Assembly (NCBI RefSeq): GCF_932276165.1
Contig: NC_064001.1
Coordinates: 1,867,501-1,931,500 of the forward strand
Reading direction: 5' to 3'
Source of the DNA: Plutella xylostella
Taxonomy: Eukaryota; Arthropoda; Insecta; Lepidoptera; Plutellidae
DNA: 64,000 bases
A model generated the notes under the pieces. That model was not told the DNA's origin. It made no database searches and saw only the letters and a list, made by a program, of their open reading frames with translations. Below, piece by piece: positions 1 to 11,345 of the stretch. The position numbers were made by a program, and so were the translations under genes. Within the stretch, counting starts at the first letter, position 1. Every line of letters starts with the position of its first letter.

Positions 1-288
1 AGTTGATATTAAATCTATTCAACCTATTTCAGTAGACTATATTGGAAATAGCATCAGCGATTTTCTTTATTAAATAGAATGCATTTTCTCTAACATTGTT
101 TTGTTCGGGAATACGAAAACAGTTTGTTTTAAAATTGCAATCGACATTCAACCAAAGTAAGTAATATTACTTTTGGAAATCATTCACGGTAATTTGTTAA
201 TATTACTATTTCCGATTGAATTCTAGGGAGGATATAATAGATAATGCACCTTGTATGTATAAGCAATATAATATTAGTAAATACATAT

Positions 289-440
289 AAGATAAGATAA
301 GATATTCTTTATTTGTACACAAAAATTTGGACAACATTACAAAACTTAATCTAACACATATTTACAAATGGCGGTCTTATCGCTTAAAGCGATTTCTTCC
401 AGACAACCATTGGGTGGAAGGATATATATAAATATAGTAT
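289..440 (-). mobile_element. LINE 3'-end fragment (family A)
   Basis: A short GATAA-type tail runs into a body containing the words ggcggtcttatcgctt and ttccagacaacc. Related sequences occur at 24799-24935 and 30701-30855, with a partial one at 7380-7470. The tail lies on the left, so the retroposon reads on the minus strand. It looks like a severely 5'-truncated non-LTR element; no coding remains. The clade cannot be fixed from this piece. Confidence 0.6.
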
Positions 441-1272
441 CTCAATAGGGAATATGCAAGAGGTTCAAATAAAGGTCAAATATTATTTATAATAAACTTT
501 GTTATTTCTTAACTACGCCTCCATCAATATTTTTGATTATAATTTATTTTTGAGCAAGTAAATGAAGTTGAAAAGTACAAAAAAACTTCGGTAAATTCTA
601 ACTTCAGAGAAACGTCACCCATTTTCTTAGGGCGGATGTGACGTCAAAATTCTTTATATATCAATCTCAGAATAATAACTTCTTTGCGTTTACGGCGCAA
701 GTTAAATAAATGTCAAGTGTAAACAAAGAAATGTTAATGTCACCGAGTGTTTGTGATGCTCGTTGTGATCAGATACGATGGATCACATAAAAATTCTTCC
801 AATAGATCCTAGCCTCCTATAACCTCTCCACTTCTTGTTTGATATGCTTGTTTGTTTGCAAAGTTTAGGACTTTTTATATTTTTTGTTGGTAGTGTATGG
901 GCTGCCACTAGTTGTTATTTTGTAAACAGCCATTCGCTAGTCAACGAGCCACTCAAATATGCTCCATATTGCAACACAATAAAATTAAATTTGTATTGTA
1001 AGTATTATGACATGAACATGACACAAGTTGCTCTTTCTACTTTAAGGTTATAATGGCAGTCGTTAGTATATTTCAAAAGTTGTTATTTTTTTCTAAATTA
1101 AGTTATGGAAGAATTCTCGTAATCAGAAGAACTGGACACATTAAATTTATTACGCAGTATGAACGATTAAACTGTGGCGAGCCGCGGAAGAGTTTATATT
1201 ATAAATAAAAGATAATATGTATGTTATCCGTTATTATTTTTGTAGAATTAAATTCGGGGATAATCATGTAGC
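441..1272. other. No recognisable gene
   Basis: AT-rich sequence with only a short ORF of 72 codons, with no recognisable domain, homologue or splice pattern. Nothing supportable was seen. It probably lies upstream of or inside an unc-13 intron, but that is inference. Confidence 0.5.
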
Positions 1273-1480
1273 ATGTGAAAGAAAACATCGTGAGGAAACC
1301 TCAATATTTAGATTAAGCACATTTAGATAATGTGAACCCACCAATCCGCAGTGGACCAGCGTGGTGGGAAATGGTCCAAGCTTAGGAAGGGGGTTTAGAC
1401 CTTTGAGATATGCACAATGGTTCCATTCAAGAGAGCCAGGTGCAGGTTCTTACACCCCCACAGATAATAGAATAGAATGA
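1273..1480 (+). mobile_element. tRNA-derived SINE1, 5'-truncated copy
   Basis: The copy starts inside the SINE1 body at gaaaacatcgtgaggaaacc and runs through the cagcgtggtgggaaatgg block and the agagagccaggtgcagg block into a short TAGAA-type tail. The tRNA-like head seen in the copies at 8520 and 33328 is missing. Several substitutions relative to those copies suggest an older insertion. Confidence 0.8.
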
Positions 1481-2689
1481 CCCACTAACCCTAGCCTCTC
1501 TTACTGACAACCAAAGTTACAGTAAGTACTTACATACAATACAAATATTACTTTATATTCATATTGCCATAATAGCGTAATATTGTGTACAAAGGTCCTC
1601 TGGTTTGCGCGCTCCCATTTCAAAAGAGCTACTAGTAGCTATTTACGAGCTCCCATTACAAAACAGCCACTGGTCACACTTTATTACCATTACAAAACAG
1701 CCACTGATCACACTTTATACACTTCCTTTTTCGTTTGTTACCATGACAACATTGGTTTGTTGAAAATACAAAAGTACTCTGTGATTACTTGATTAGGTAA
1801 AAAATCTATGCCGACTGACGGGACTCATTATTCTGAGCCGTGAAATTAAAAGATTATGACGTCACACCAGCCCGCCATCCTGACGGGAATTTCAAAGTGG
1901 TCGTGATGGTTGTAATTTTTTAACTTTCTTTAAAATACCTTAAATTACTTATTTTGGCGTTGAATTTTTTTAAATTTAATAAAGTGATGTAAAACTATCC
2001 AATAAAAGTATTAAAAAAATTTATGCATATTCCCTATTTCATTATTCGAGCTAAATAAGATTCTTACCGGGTTTTCATCATTATGAAACTTTACGTACTT
2101 ATAACTATTATTTTAACAATTATCTCCATATATTTAACTATACCTAATGCTATGTTTTTTTCTAGCTTGATGAGTAATGGCGATTTATTATTCACATCTA
2201 GATGAGATAATAATACAAGTATACTCTGCAAATGAGAATTCATACTAAAGTAGGCCCTAAATAAGTAAAGATGCGAAGAGATGTTTGAAGAAACAAACAT
2301 TTGTATTTAGGTCACCAATTATTTGAGATTATTGTGATGAAAAATAAATAGTATAATCACTTGAGGAAACTATTAAATTTGTAATGAACTAACTAGTTTG
2401 TAGTTTAAAGTGATTTTAAATGTTGTTTATTTATGAACTATTTTTGCCATATATGAAATAATAAAAATAATTATATTTTTATAATAACAATAAATTACTA
2501 TAGTAATTCATACCACGCATTACATGCGTTATTTATATTTTAAAAAAACTATACGTATGTAATAATATAATAATACACATTAATAACAATTAAAAGCTCA
2601 CATACCATTTACAACAAATCAGAATCTGTTCAATAGATTGACTTTCAGTAAATATCTGACACGGTAAAAAGTCGTTGCAGAATCACACT
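1481..2689. repeat. Unassigned DNA with a ~35-bp direct repeat
   Basis: At about 1610-1720 a unit of roughly 35 bp containing cattacaaaacagccactg is repeated twice, with a degenerate third copy before it. The core words also recur loosely around 900-950. The rest of the interval is AT-rich with no gene I can recognise. Confidence 0.5.
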
Positions 2690-2691
2690 AA

Positions 2692-2850
2692 GGCCCTGTT
2701 ACACAATGTCTGGTTAGTAGCTACCTGTAAGATAAAATACATGCTGTCACTCTCTGTTTTTTTTTTTTGACAGTGAAGATACGAGTACTTACAGTATTTA
2801 TTTTCATGACTTTATAAATAACCTGCAGGTAGTCAGAGTGTCTAGTTGTC
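2692..2850. mobile_element. Foldback MITE relic (acacaatgtctggttag family)
   Basis: The left end, ggccctgttacacaatgtct, and the following words match the elements at 7688-7814 and 14739-14879. The right arm is eroded and only partly recognisable (acctgcaggtagtcagagtgtc). A TAA precedes the left end, as in the other copies. Confidence 0.55.
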
Positions 2851-2959
2851 TACTCTTCTAATTAAAATTCAGTCCCAAACAAATCACAAACTATCATTTT
2901 ACTTAGACCTCTGACATACGCGAAGTTTTCGAGGGTCCGTTAAAAAAACGTTTATATAG

Positions 2960-3150
2960 AACTAGCTATCCCCGCGCGCTTCGCTTCGCTTTAAAAAGTT
3001 TTCCCGTGAAAATTCCGGGATAAAAAGTAGCCTATATTCTTTCTCAGGGTCTAGACCGTATGTATACTAAATTTCATTCAAATCCGTTTATTAGTTTTGG
3101 CGTGAAAGAGTAACAGGCAGACACAGCTACTTTCGTATTTATAATATTAG
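2960..3150 (+). mobile_element. Dispersed repeat, LINE-type 3' end
   Basis: The sequence holds gttttcccgtgaaaattccg, ataaaaagtagcctat and gcgtgaaagagtaacag, the layout of a repeat very common in Lepidoptera that is usually classed as a LINE 3' end. More decayed relatives lie at 6537-6700, 17140-17290 and 63830-64000. It is non-coding here. Confidence 0.6.
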
Positions 3151-4177
3151 TTAGGATAGTTAGGATTAGGATTAATGTATTCAGTAGTTGATGTTGGAAG
3201 TCAACGCTTTTTATAAAATGAGCTTTTTTAATCATCTTTGTTCAATTTCAAATGTTGACTGCACAATATTAATTTATTTGCTAAACATGGCGTGAGCGTC
3301 GCGTTTTAAAGAACTTTTTTTTGACCTTCGTGGGTATAAATCCAGGTTTACGGTTCTATGATACGGTCACACAACAACTGTGTTTGAGACTAAAATCTGG
3401 CTACGGCACAGCCCTAATGACAAAAATAAAGTGATGCAAGAAGGAAAATGTCTAAAGAGCGCAGACTACAGAAGCGACAGTTGCATTGACCCAACTGGGT
3501 CAAGATGTGTCGCTCCGAGAGGGCACGGCACTTGTGCGGGTGCTCTCACTGTATCGGATGACGCGTGTCCCCTCGTCCATTACTCTATGATGACGTCATT
3601 ACCTTGACGTGATTGTCATTGGTATGCTTAGATGAATGATATAAGAACAAGATGGAGTGTCAGTCAGTGCAAAAATAACACCCCACTTAGAACTAATTCA
3701 AAATAAGAACTCAGTTCTAAGTTAAAACAGTATAGAGCCTAAAACAAAATTAATCATCAAATTTTACCCACAAAGTGTAACACGACCGAAAAAAAATCTG
3801 TAGTATTTGTTTTGCTTAGCTATAAAGCTTTAGAAAATTACAAGAGAGCATAAACTTTAAATACCATCGTTGCAGCGAAGCCTTTAAAGTATCTCTCACC
3901 TTTTGAAGCTAGCTTCCTTCTACCACAAATTCCTCTTGGATAAATTCTATGTGAAGTTTAGATAGGTTCGGACGCTACGCTGCCTTTTCACTTTAATAGT
4001 GGTACTTAAACACTGGACATTAAGTTCAAATTGTAGTTAGCGTACATAATCAAGGTTAGTAACATTTTTTTATTATTAGTCACACAAATTTTGAAAATAG
4101 AAAACGGATAACAATGTTATCAACATAAGAAAATACTTTATTTTCGAAGCATAGAACTTGTTAAATGTTACTATTAT
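3151..4177. other. No recognisable gene
   Basis: A short ORF at 3380-3607 sits in a slightly GC-richer patch, but it has no recognisable domain or convincing splice signals. The rest is AT-rich and unassigned. Confidence 0.4.
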
Positions 4178-4453
4178 ACAGTGTGTTGCAAAATTCGTAT
4201 ACTAAGCCGAAACCTACATGTGCAGCATGGTATATCTAAGCCCGAATCTGAAATCAGAATTTGGAAATTCGCGAAAAAAAAAAAAAAATTCCCAAAAAGT
4301 CACGTAAAAAGTCACGTGACCAACAAAGTTTCTATGGAAAATGAATTTTTTTTTTCGCGAATTTTCAAATTCTGATTTTAGTTTCAGGCTTAGATATACC
4401 ATGCTGCACATGTAGGTTTCGGCTTAGTATACCCTTTTTGCAACACCATGTAT
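4178..4453. mobile_element. Foldback MITE with long terminal inverted repeats (gtgttgcaaaa family)
   Basis: The left arm (acagtgtgttgcaaaa, then actaagccgaaacctacatg and tgcagcatggtatatctaag) is matched in inverted order by the right arm (cttagatataccatgctgca, gtaggtttcggcttagtata, gcaacaccatgtat). The arms are about 100 bp and can form one long hairpin. The two ORFs inside are simply the palindrome read from each strand. Partial relatives lie at 8868, 17028, 27412, 50597, 52185 and 52430. Confidence 0.8.
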
Positions 4454-4562
4454 AAGCTTTATTTGTTATGTCTCAACCTACCATATTAATTTTATGGAAT
4501 AGGTGTTTCATGGTCAGCATATTATTGTAATAATACATTTAAATAGTCTTTTACTTTTTGGA

Positions 4563-4622
4563 GTAAGTAATTTTTGGTGCTATTATCATTGGAACTTTTT
4601 CATTGCACGTGAGCGTATTAAT
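4563..4622. mobile_element. Mariner-like MITE fragment
   Basis: The segment tttttggtgctattatcatt followed by ggaactttttcattgca and gtgagcgta matches the right end of the TA-flanked MITE family seen intact at 29629-29870 and 63589-63821. Only the right end survives. Confidence 0.6.
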
Positions 4623-4742
4623 GTATCCGTAAGTGCGAATCGCCTCTTAATGAATCAAATTATAACTTAGCTTACTGTTTCATCTAGATTCTAGAACTTC
4701 TAGATAGATTATTCACGAGTCCGCGTTGTTCTATGATTATAA

Positions 4743-4998
4743 GGGCCACTTGCACAAACATATTATTTATATTAAGGGCGTCTTGCACAACGAAGTTAAA
4801 TAAAATTAAATAGTTTGTCTCTTGCTCTGACAGTATAATGTCAGAGCAAGAGGTCATAGATTTAATTTTATTTAACTTTGTTATGCAACACGCCCTAAAT
4901 CTAGATGTAGTGTCAAATCTCGATTTCAGAAACGTCAATCTATATAAATTTATGGCTTAAATCGAGATTTAACACTAAATCTATATAGGAGTGCGGCC
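4743..4998. mobile_element. Foldback MITE (ggccacttgcac family), interrupted
   Basis: The left end, gggccacttgcacaaacata, and the right part, aaatcgagatttaacactaa, correspond to the intact foldback at 28348-28501. This copy is split by a second foldback at 4776-4895, so it is the older insertion. Confidence 0.7.
4776..4895. mobile_element. PIF/Harbinger-like MITE nested in another MITE
   Basis: The element is 120 bp with inverted ends gggcgtcttgcacaac and gttatgcaacacgccc, and the inverted repeat continues inward through gttaaataaaattaaat. It is flanked by TAA at 4773-4775 and 4896-4898, the three-base target duplication of PIF/Harbinger elements. The centre holds a second small inverted repeat around ctctgaca/tgtcagag. 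There is no coding capacity. Confidence 0.8.
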
Positions 4999-5376
4999 TT
5001 CAACTAGAGAATCAGTACTTAACATTTTTTTGTAATATTACACGATTTAAGTTTCGGTCGGCTAACATAACTACATCCCTTTGAATGTTCCAAGATTTCT
5101 GAAAAAATATCTGAATTCCCTATTTGTATGTAGAATAAGACTCCCCCATATATCTGTGGTAATATTACTCTGCCAAATAGGTCATTCTATCGTTGTGTGA
5201 GTGAGATCCTTTTTATATCTCGCACTACGCTTTTCCATGTATGTAGTAGTAGGTACCTATGTAACGAAAAAGTTTGTAGGAAACGCGGCAAAGTGCCAGG
5301 TCTGGCCAGGGGGTTGCTTTAGCTTAAGAAAAACTGAGTATCGTAGCTGTTGCGCTAACGACGAATCTATCTTGTT
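4999..5376. other. No recognisable gene
   Basis: AT-rich stretch between repeats; nothing recognised. Confidence 0.4.
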
Positions 5377-5622
5377 AATAATAATGATAATGTGTGGGGA
5401 AATCTCACGCACGGTCATCCGACCCCAAATAAGACGGAACCTGTAATATGGTATCGGGCAGTTGGTATATCTACCTACACCTACATAGATACATAGATAT
5501 ACACATGTACATAATTTATATTTCACCCGAGAAACGAGTTCAAATAATATCTCTCCCTGCCGGGAATCGAACTCGGGACCTTCGGCATAGCAGTCAGGGT
5601 CACTACACCATTCGGTGGTCTT
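5377..5622 (-). mobile_element. tRNA-derived SINE (family 3)
   Basis: On the minus strand a tRNA-like head starts near 5620, with an A-box-like gaatggtgtagtg and a B-box-like gttcgattccc at about 5560-5575. It is followed by a body unlike SINE2 that includes gtcggatgaccgtgcg and tttccccacacattat. The head is very similar to that of SINE2, but the bodies differ, so this is a separate family with a shared or exchanged head. A short tcttgtt may be the target duplication. Confidence 0.75.
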
Positions 5623-7060
5623 GTTCAAGATCGTTGTTGCATCAAGCGTATCGATAGCATGACATCTCTGGTTTGTTTTTCTGTTATGCTGAAGTAAACC
5701 TCCAGTTCACATTAGTCCCATCTGCCTATTTTTGGACAATGATCCCATGTTGATGGGGAGGGGGTCACCCTAATTTCTTGGTCTGGAAGTTTTCTCCATT
5801 CAACCCTTGTCTGGAGTGTCGGGCGTCTTTTGTTTTTGTGAAATGGTCGCGATATGGCAGCTTGATTTATGGCATCGCGAGTATTGTCCAGATAGTATTG
5901 AAGTTCAAAAACCTTGTGGTTACGTCAGATTTAATATTTAGATTTAATATCTAGTAGATAATAAATTCGTTTCCTGACATCCCGGAAGGACAGATATTTT
6001 GTCAAGTCTTCTTTTACAGTGTCGGTGACAAATACTGCCTTCTGGAAAAGGATAAAATCCCACTCTGTTTAGTTGACAAAATAATGATGTTACCCAATAT
6101 AGTTTATGTAAAAGGTCTATCTATATTCTTTAGATACGTGTGAATATGAGATGGGATGTTATGTATAAGATGTTTGCCCACGCAAACCCAGACGAAAGAC
6201 ATTTGACATTTGCTTGACTTATGATCTTTATCAATATTGAGTAGGATTTCAAGGATTTGTGAATTCAAAAGCAATTTAGCTTAATATAAATGTACTTTGA
6301 GCCGCTTTATGGGGGATATTCCAAGTAATAAGTATTATCGCCCGATATTACTCTGATTTTTATATATAGTCCTCTTTACCTGACTACAGAAAAGCGAAGT
6401 TATAATTTTTCTACGGTATTTATTTTGCTAGCTGTACTACATTAATTTTCAGTTACGTTATTTTTAGCTTTTATTAAGTTTTTCTTGAAAGGATCTATAA
6501 AGTTACATTAATTCTACAAATATAATAGGTGTTTGTTACACTTTCACGGGAAAATGGCTGGATTAATTTTCATGAAATCTTCTATACAAGAAGCTGACAC
6601 CCTGGATTAACAATATGCTAATTTTTATCCCAGAATACTCACGAGAAAACATTTTGGAAGTGGATCTTGCCGGCCACAGCTATTTTCAAACATGTTGAAG
6701 ATTTACAATATTGGCTAAAATGGCCTACTATCATGGTAATGACCCCTAAAACTAAAAAACGAATATAAACTAGCCCCTTTTCTAGCCAATTATAGGCTAT
6801 CCAATTATAAATTTAAGCCGTAATAAAGTATTTATTGCCACACTTAGTACAAACGCGATTGGCGCCTAAACAAGTCAGCTTAGCACAGTCACGGTATGTT
6901 TGTTCATTTGTTATGAATAATTAATCGGGAAATGAATGATTGTTTTTCAGAAAATTAGTTTTTTAGCTGTTAACAAGTTTGTTGACGTGACTTATTATTT
7001 AAATATAAACGATTTTAAGGTTCCGTACCTCGGAAGGTTGAATCGGAACCCATATAGGAA
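5623..7060. other. No gene; decayed repeat at 6537-6700
   Basis: A worn relative of the gttttcccgtg repeat is visible at 6537-6700 (cacgggaaaatggct and ctgacaccctggattaaca). The remainder has no recognisable gene or repeat. Confidence 0.45.
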
Positions 7061-7061
7061 T

Positions 7062-7135
7062 ACACTCACGAGCAATGAAAAAGTTCCAGTAACATAGCAC
7101 CAAATTACTCCAAAACGGAAAAGGCTACTTATCAT
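7062..7135. mobile_element. Mariner-like MITE, left-end fragment
   Basis: The sequence tacactcacgagcaatgaaa, then aagttccagtaacatagcac, matches the TA-flanked MITE family. The right end is missing. Confidence 0.65.
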
Positions 7136-7379
7136 AGATGGTTTTGCTTTTAATTTCGTCATAATTATGTACTACATCTGTGAATTTTATCTTTTTTTTG
7201 GACCAACCATTTAGCCACCCCCTGTTGGGTGACGACACTTGAGTCTAACAAAAATTTCCATCATCACGTTTCTGAGAAAAAGGGTGTAGACAAACGGAAA
7301 GACATTCACAACAAAGTGATCCTATATGCGTTCGTTTTTTCCTTTTGAGGTAAGGAAGCCTTAAAAAATTAATAACAAG

Positions 7380-7470
7380 TTTGAACTTAATAAAGGTACA
7401 GAAGGCGGTCTTAGCAATTAAAGCGATCTCTTCCAGACAGAGAACTAGGGAAAATCTTATAAATTTATCC
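7380..7470 (-). mobile_element. LINE 3'-end fragment (family A), partial
   Basis: The block ggcggtcttagcaattaaag followed by cgatctcttccagacag is a decayed piece of the family seen at 289-440. The tail is gone. Confidence 0.5.
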
Positions 7471-7687
7471 ACCGCACTCCACTTTACAATATAAAACTAT
7501 GTTATTTAAATGAAAACAACTCCTTTACATTGCATTTAAACTTTTGTATTTACTTTTCTGTACATCTCTATCAAGTTTTAAACACTTTATTTCCTGTTGA
7601 AAGAAGTATGAACATTCTTCTTTAAGTAAGTATATTTTTAACACCAGGGTAGCTTAGTAGACGGCAGGGTTTAATATCTCAATCTAA

Positions 7688-7814
7688 GGGCATGTTTCAC
7701 AATGTCTGGCTAATTTCTACCTATGGGACAAAAGACATGTTGTCACTCTCTGGATTTATGTTTTAGACAGTGACAGCATGCCTTCGATACATCCTGACAT
7801 TGTGAAACAGGCCT
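7688..7814. mobile_element. PIF/Harbinger-like MITE (acaatgtctgg family)
   Basis: The ends gggcatgtttcacaatgtct and gacattgtgaaacaggcc are inverted repeats. TAA or TTA flanks both ends. An internal pair, tgtcactctctg and agtgacagcatg, continues the hairpin. There is no coding capacity. Confidence 0.75.
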
Positions 7815-8506
7815 TAAGTAACATAATCTCCATTTTCATCTTCAGCCTAAGCTTAATTCACTGTCCATTGCCTTCAGTTTCAGGAAGCTAAAGGACTGTG
7901 TTTGGATATATTTTGATCATAGATTAATTTATGAGCCAACCTATGACCCTTCCAAACTACACCCAAAGAGAATATTGCCGTGGGAATAACTGCATTTTCG
8001 TACCGTACTAGAACACGTTTGCCCCATCGGTTATCGGTTCTTGACAGATAATATCTGCCGTCCTCCACTTAAGCTCGCTAGCTCTCTCAGCTACATCCGT
8101 ATCTTTGGTTGTCTATCTCTTTCTACCAACATAAACCGATAAGATATAAGACATGTTTCATGTCTATACATAGATAATCATATGTATTTATGAATTAAGA
8201 AAGGTTCTAGTTGTAGGTAGTAGTAGGTAATGTACGTACATATACATATTTTTATACTATGTAGGTATTAATATTACACTCTGTGAGTGACTACCAAATA
8301 AAATACGAGTATTGGTTTAAATTAACATTTTGTCCCTATTCACGTATTTTAATGGTATTATGTTATTTTAAAATACATAAACCGGTATTACTCAGACATA
8401 ATAGGATTAGGTGATTTCCACCAAACGGAATAATGGATGCGGGACAAAGATGAGCTTTATACGATTTTATGTGCTTTACTGGACCGGAATGAAAATTTAC
8501 ATTTAT
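7815..8506. other. No recognisable gene
   Basis: AT-rich DNA without recognisable genes or repeats. Confidence 0.4.
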
Positions 8507-8519
8507 AATATACAATATA

Positions 8520-8854
8520 AGAGCGGTGGTAGCTCAGTCGGGTAAGCGCCCGCTTCTCACGCCAGAGATGCGGGTTCGAATCCCGGCGCTGACATGTACC
8601 AATGAGTTCTTTTCTGAATTTAAGTACAATGTATACCATCGCTCTTACGGTGAAGGAAAACATCGTGAGGAAACCTGCATATCTAGATTTAGCACATCTA
8701 GATATGTGAACCCACCAACCCGCAGTGGACCAGCGTGGTGGGAAATGGTCCAAGCTTAGGAAGGCAGTTTAGACCTTGGGGATATGCACAAAGGTTCCAC
8801 TCGAGAGAGCCAGGTGCAGGTACTGTTACCCCCACAGAGAATAGAATAGAATAG
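8520..8854 (+). mobile_element. tRNA-derived SINE1, full-length
   Basis: The head contains A-box-like gtggtagctcagtcgg and B-box-like gggttcgaatccc, so it derives from a tRNA and carries an internal Pol III promoter. The body includes gaaaacatcgtgaggaaacc and cccgcagtggaccagcgtgg. The 3' part, ggggatatgcacaaaggttc, through agagagccaggtgcagg, into an AATAG-type tail matches the 3' end of the LINE at 31282-32663. A perfect 13-bp target duplication, aatatacaatata, lies at 8507-8519 and 8855-8867, showing insertion by target-primed reverse transcription. Confidence 0.9.
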
Positions 8855-8867
8855 AATATACAATATA

Positions 8868-8990
8868 CAGGGTGTTTCAAAAAGGGTTTGCTAAGCCGAA
8901 ACCAACGTGTGCAGCATGTTATATCTAAGCCCGAAAATGAAATCAGAATGTCAAAATTCGCACATCCTTTTTGCAACACCCTGCATAGAG
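8868..8990. mobile_element. MITE relic (gtgttgcaaaa family), centre lost
   Basis: The left end cagggtgtttcaaaaaggg and the right end tttttgcaacaccctgcat are kept. The left arm through atatctaagcccgaaaatga is present, but most of the right arm is gone. It directly abuts the SINE1 copy. Confidence 0.7.
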
Positions 8991-9726
8991 TCCCACAACG
9001 ATAAATTTGCATCAGAAGTAAGATTATTAGGGCAACAATTATTATTTTAATTAATTGCGTACGTTCTTAATTTATTTAGTTAGTGCACAATGTAATGTAT
9101 ATGTATGTATATTTAGGTATATCTTATTTAAAATACATTTTGTACTGACAGACTTTTGAAAGGCGACATAATAACAATGTTTAAAGCGTTTTGTGGTAAT
9201 ACACATTGTACAAACTTTTAACAAGTATTTTTTTTTAAATTAAATTTGACAGATTTGGTTGCGTTTGACAGTGACATCTAAATGCTGTCTAAGTTTTTGT
9301 TTTAAGGCTCAATACGTTTAGTAAGTCCATCTCAGACAGTTATAATAAAAAAAAACACCAGCTGGCACATGTTTCACCACGACGCGTGGCAGAGAGGCTA
9401 CAAATGTATATATTTATCTAATACATCCCCACCTTACTGCTTCAAGTCATAAAGATATAGCGATTTAGAAGTGAAGAAAAATACATGGATGCCAGTAAAA
9501 CTTTATTTTTATAAAAAGGTATACAAGTAATATTAACTATATTGTAATCGTTGCAAAGTTGAAAATTAAAAAATAAAACATTTGATTTGGGCAATATTTC
9601 ATAAACCTAGGTGAAATGCATCCATTTATTTTTCTTCTACACCTTTTAGCCGACATGCCAACGAAGTTTCAGGAAAAGGAATATTTTATTTGGCTAACTA
9701 TACCCTTCATCACAGTTAGCGATCTA
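8991..9726. other. No recognisable gene
   Basis: AT-rich stretch with homopolymer runs; nothing recognised. Confidence 0.4.
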
Positions 9727-9727
9727 A

Positions 9728-9827
9728 GGATGACTTGCACAAAAAAGTTACTTTAAAAAAAAAAAATCTACGATCTCCTTAATTTATTTACAAACTATTT
9801 AATTTTCATCAAATATGCAAGTCACCC
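9728..9827. mobile_element. PIF/Harbinger-like MITE, short copy
   Basis: A 100-bp foldback with ends ggatgacttgcac and gcaagtcaccc, flanked by TAA at 9725-9727 and 9828-9830. The terminal words resemble the 4776-4895 element, which suggests the same broad family. Confidence 0.65.
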
Positions 9828-9830
9828 TAA

Positions 9831-10323
9831 AGCTGTTTGTTAAATTTTAGTCAAAATACGCTCAGATTCTTTGCCTTACTCCAACATTGCACCATCATCC
9901 ATACTGCTCTCACAGCCCTGACGGCGCATCAATCTACCCTCCCGTGCAAACTGCTGGGCTATTAACAGACTGCATACACATTGCATTCAGATGACTAGGT
10001 TATAAATCGTATTTATATTTTGAAAAAAAAAACAGTTTTAAAATAGTTTTTCTGGCGGAAAAAAACTTTCTGTTTGCAAATGTCCTACAAGCTAATCTTG
10101 ATTGGGTGGTAACATTTTGAACGCAAAGCTAGCGTGGGACACCCTACAGCTAGTGTCTTAAACAACGAAGGTTCCATTCAAATGACCCAGCTGCATGTTA
10201 TATGTAAGATCCCCACACAGAATTGGCAAAATAGAAAATCCAATCTTGCACTTGTATTCTACTAATTATACTTTACTTCAACTAGAGCGGAGGTAGCGCT
10301 TAGTTTTTAATTAATTACGTAAT
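9831..10323. other. Unassigned DNA with a worn SINE1-tail relic
   Basis: Around 10160-10222 the words aaggttccattcaaatgacc and gatccccacacagaat resemble the shared SINE1/LINE tail. Nothing else was recognised. Confidence 0.4.
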
Positions 10324-10635
10324 TAAGGTAAATGTCCCTGTAGTTGATAGGGTCCCAGTAATTGATAGTTTCAACTTTATGGTTGAACAATAAGAAAACT
10401 AATTCAGTTTTTAAACGCACTCCTATCAATATTTGAACTTTGAAGTCTGTTAAATTGACAACCAAAGTGTCAGTATTCTGCATCGATTCAATTTCAAGTT
10501 ACAATTTTTTTCCCGTGCAGCCGTTTGCATCAACGCGTTTACTTGTGTTTCGTTAATTGAATAACTAAGCTCGGAGTGTTCGCCGGTACGATATTGCAGT
10601 TCATTTATGGCGTTTTACGGGTAAGTATTGTTTTT

Positions 10636-11345
10636 ATAATAATAATAATAATAATAATAATTTATTTATTCATAAAGCCTTACAACAATAACAATCATAA
10701 CATAAATTTACATTTACATCAATAATAATTATGTTTACATAACAAAAAAATTCCAATACTTACTAATAATAATTACTAATGGTATAAAATAAATTAGGCT
10801 AGAACAAATTCATTTTGTATAATAAGACCCCTGGCTCCTAAACTAGGGTAACCTGTATCTTAGGAGCCAGTGTTCTTCTGATGTACATCGCGTAGCCTGA
10901 GCAACAATTACAAAATATCAAGCAGACGGACGGAATTTTAGGGAAAGACAAAAGTAAAAATTAATCTAAAATTTAAAATATGTTTTACAATAATAATAAG
11001 TAAATATTAAAGTAATAGTTAAAATAAAAATACAAGATATTTACAATTAATTAATTAAAAAAAAAAATTCGTTATTACAAATATAATTAAAGATATTGAT
11101 ATATGTCCTACGCAGATTACAATTGATTCATAATTCTAAATGCAAGCACAAGTCCAGGAAATTCATTTTATTTGAAATTAATTGTTCTGTTTTACAGTAA
11201 TCAAGTTTATAAAGGAAATTTGTAATTTTTTGTTTACATTCATACTTGTTAATGGGATAAATGTTTAAGAGTCTGTTGATAACGTTATAGAGTAAACTCC
11301 GTTCTTGTTTTCTCAGTGGGGCACACCAGATCATCCCGGCGCCTG
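10636..11345 (-). mobile_element. LINE 3' fragment with TAA-type tail, inside the pogo element
   Basis: A run of ATA repeats at 10636-10665 is the tail of a minus-strand retroposon. The body includes cttaggagccagtgttcttc. A 68-codon frame at 11128-11334 (starting MIWCAPLRKQERS on the minus strand) could be the extreme C-terminus of a CR1/Jockey-type reverse transcriptase protein, but no catalytic motif remains. The right boundary is approximate. Confidence 0.5.

Noticed and set aside
5257..5628. 123-codon minus-strand ORF
   Set aside because: Most of it is read through the tRNA-like head and body of SINE3.
8520..8600. tRNA gene calls at SINE heads (also 19200-19271, 19441-19515, 24190-24270, 30240-30324, 33328-33400, 33868-33940, 39997-40070)
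   Set aside because: A- and B-box-like words are present, but each is fused to a long repeated body, with target duplications in most cases and no proper acceptor-stem pairing; these are SINE heads, not tRNA genes.
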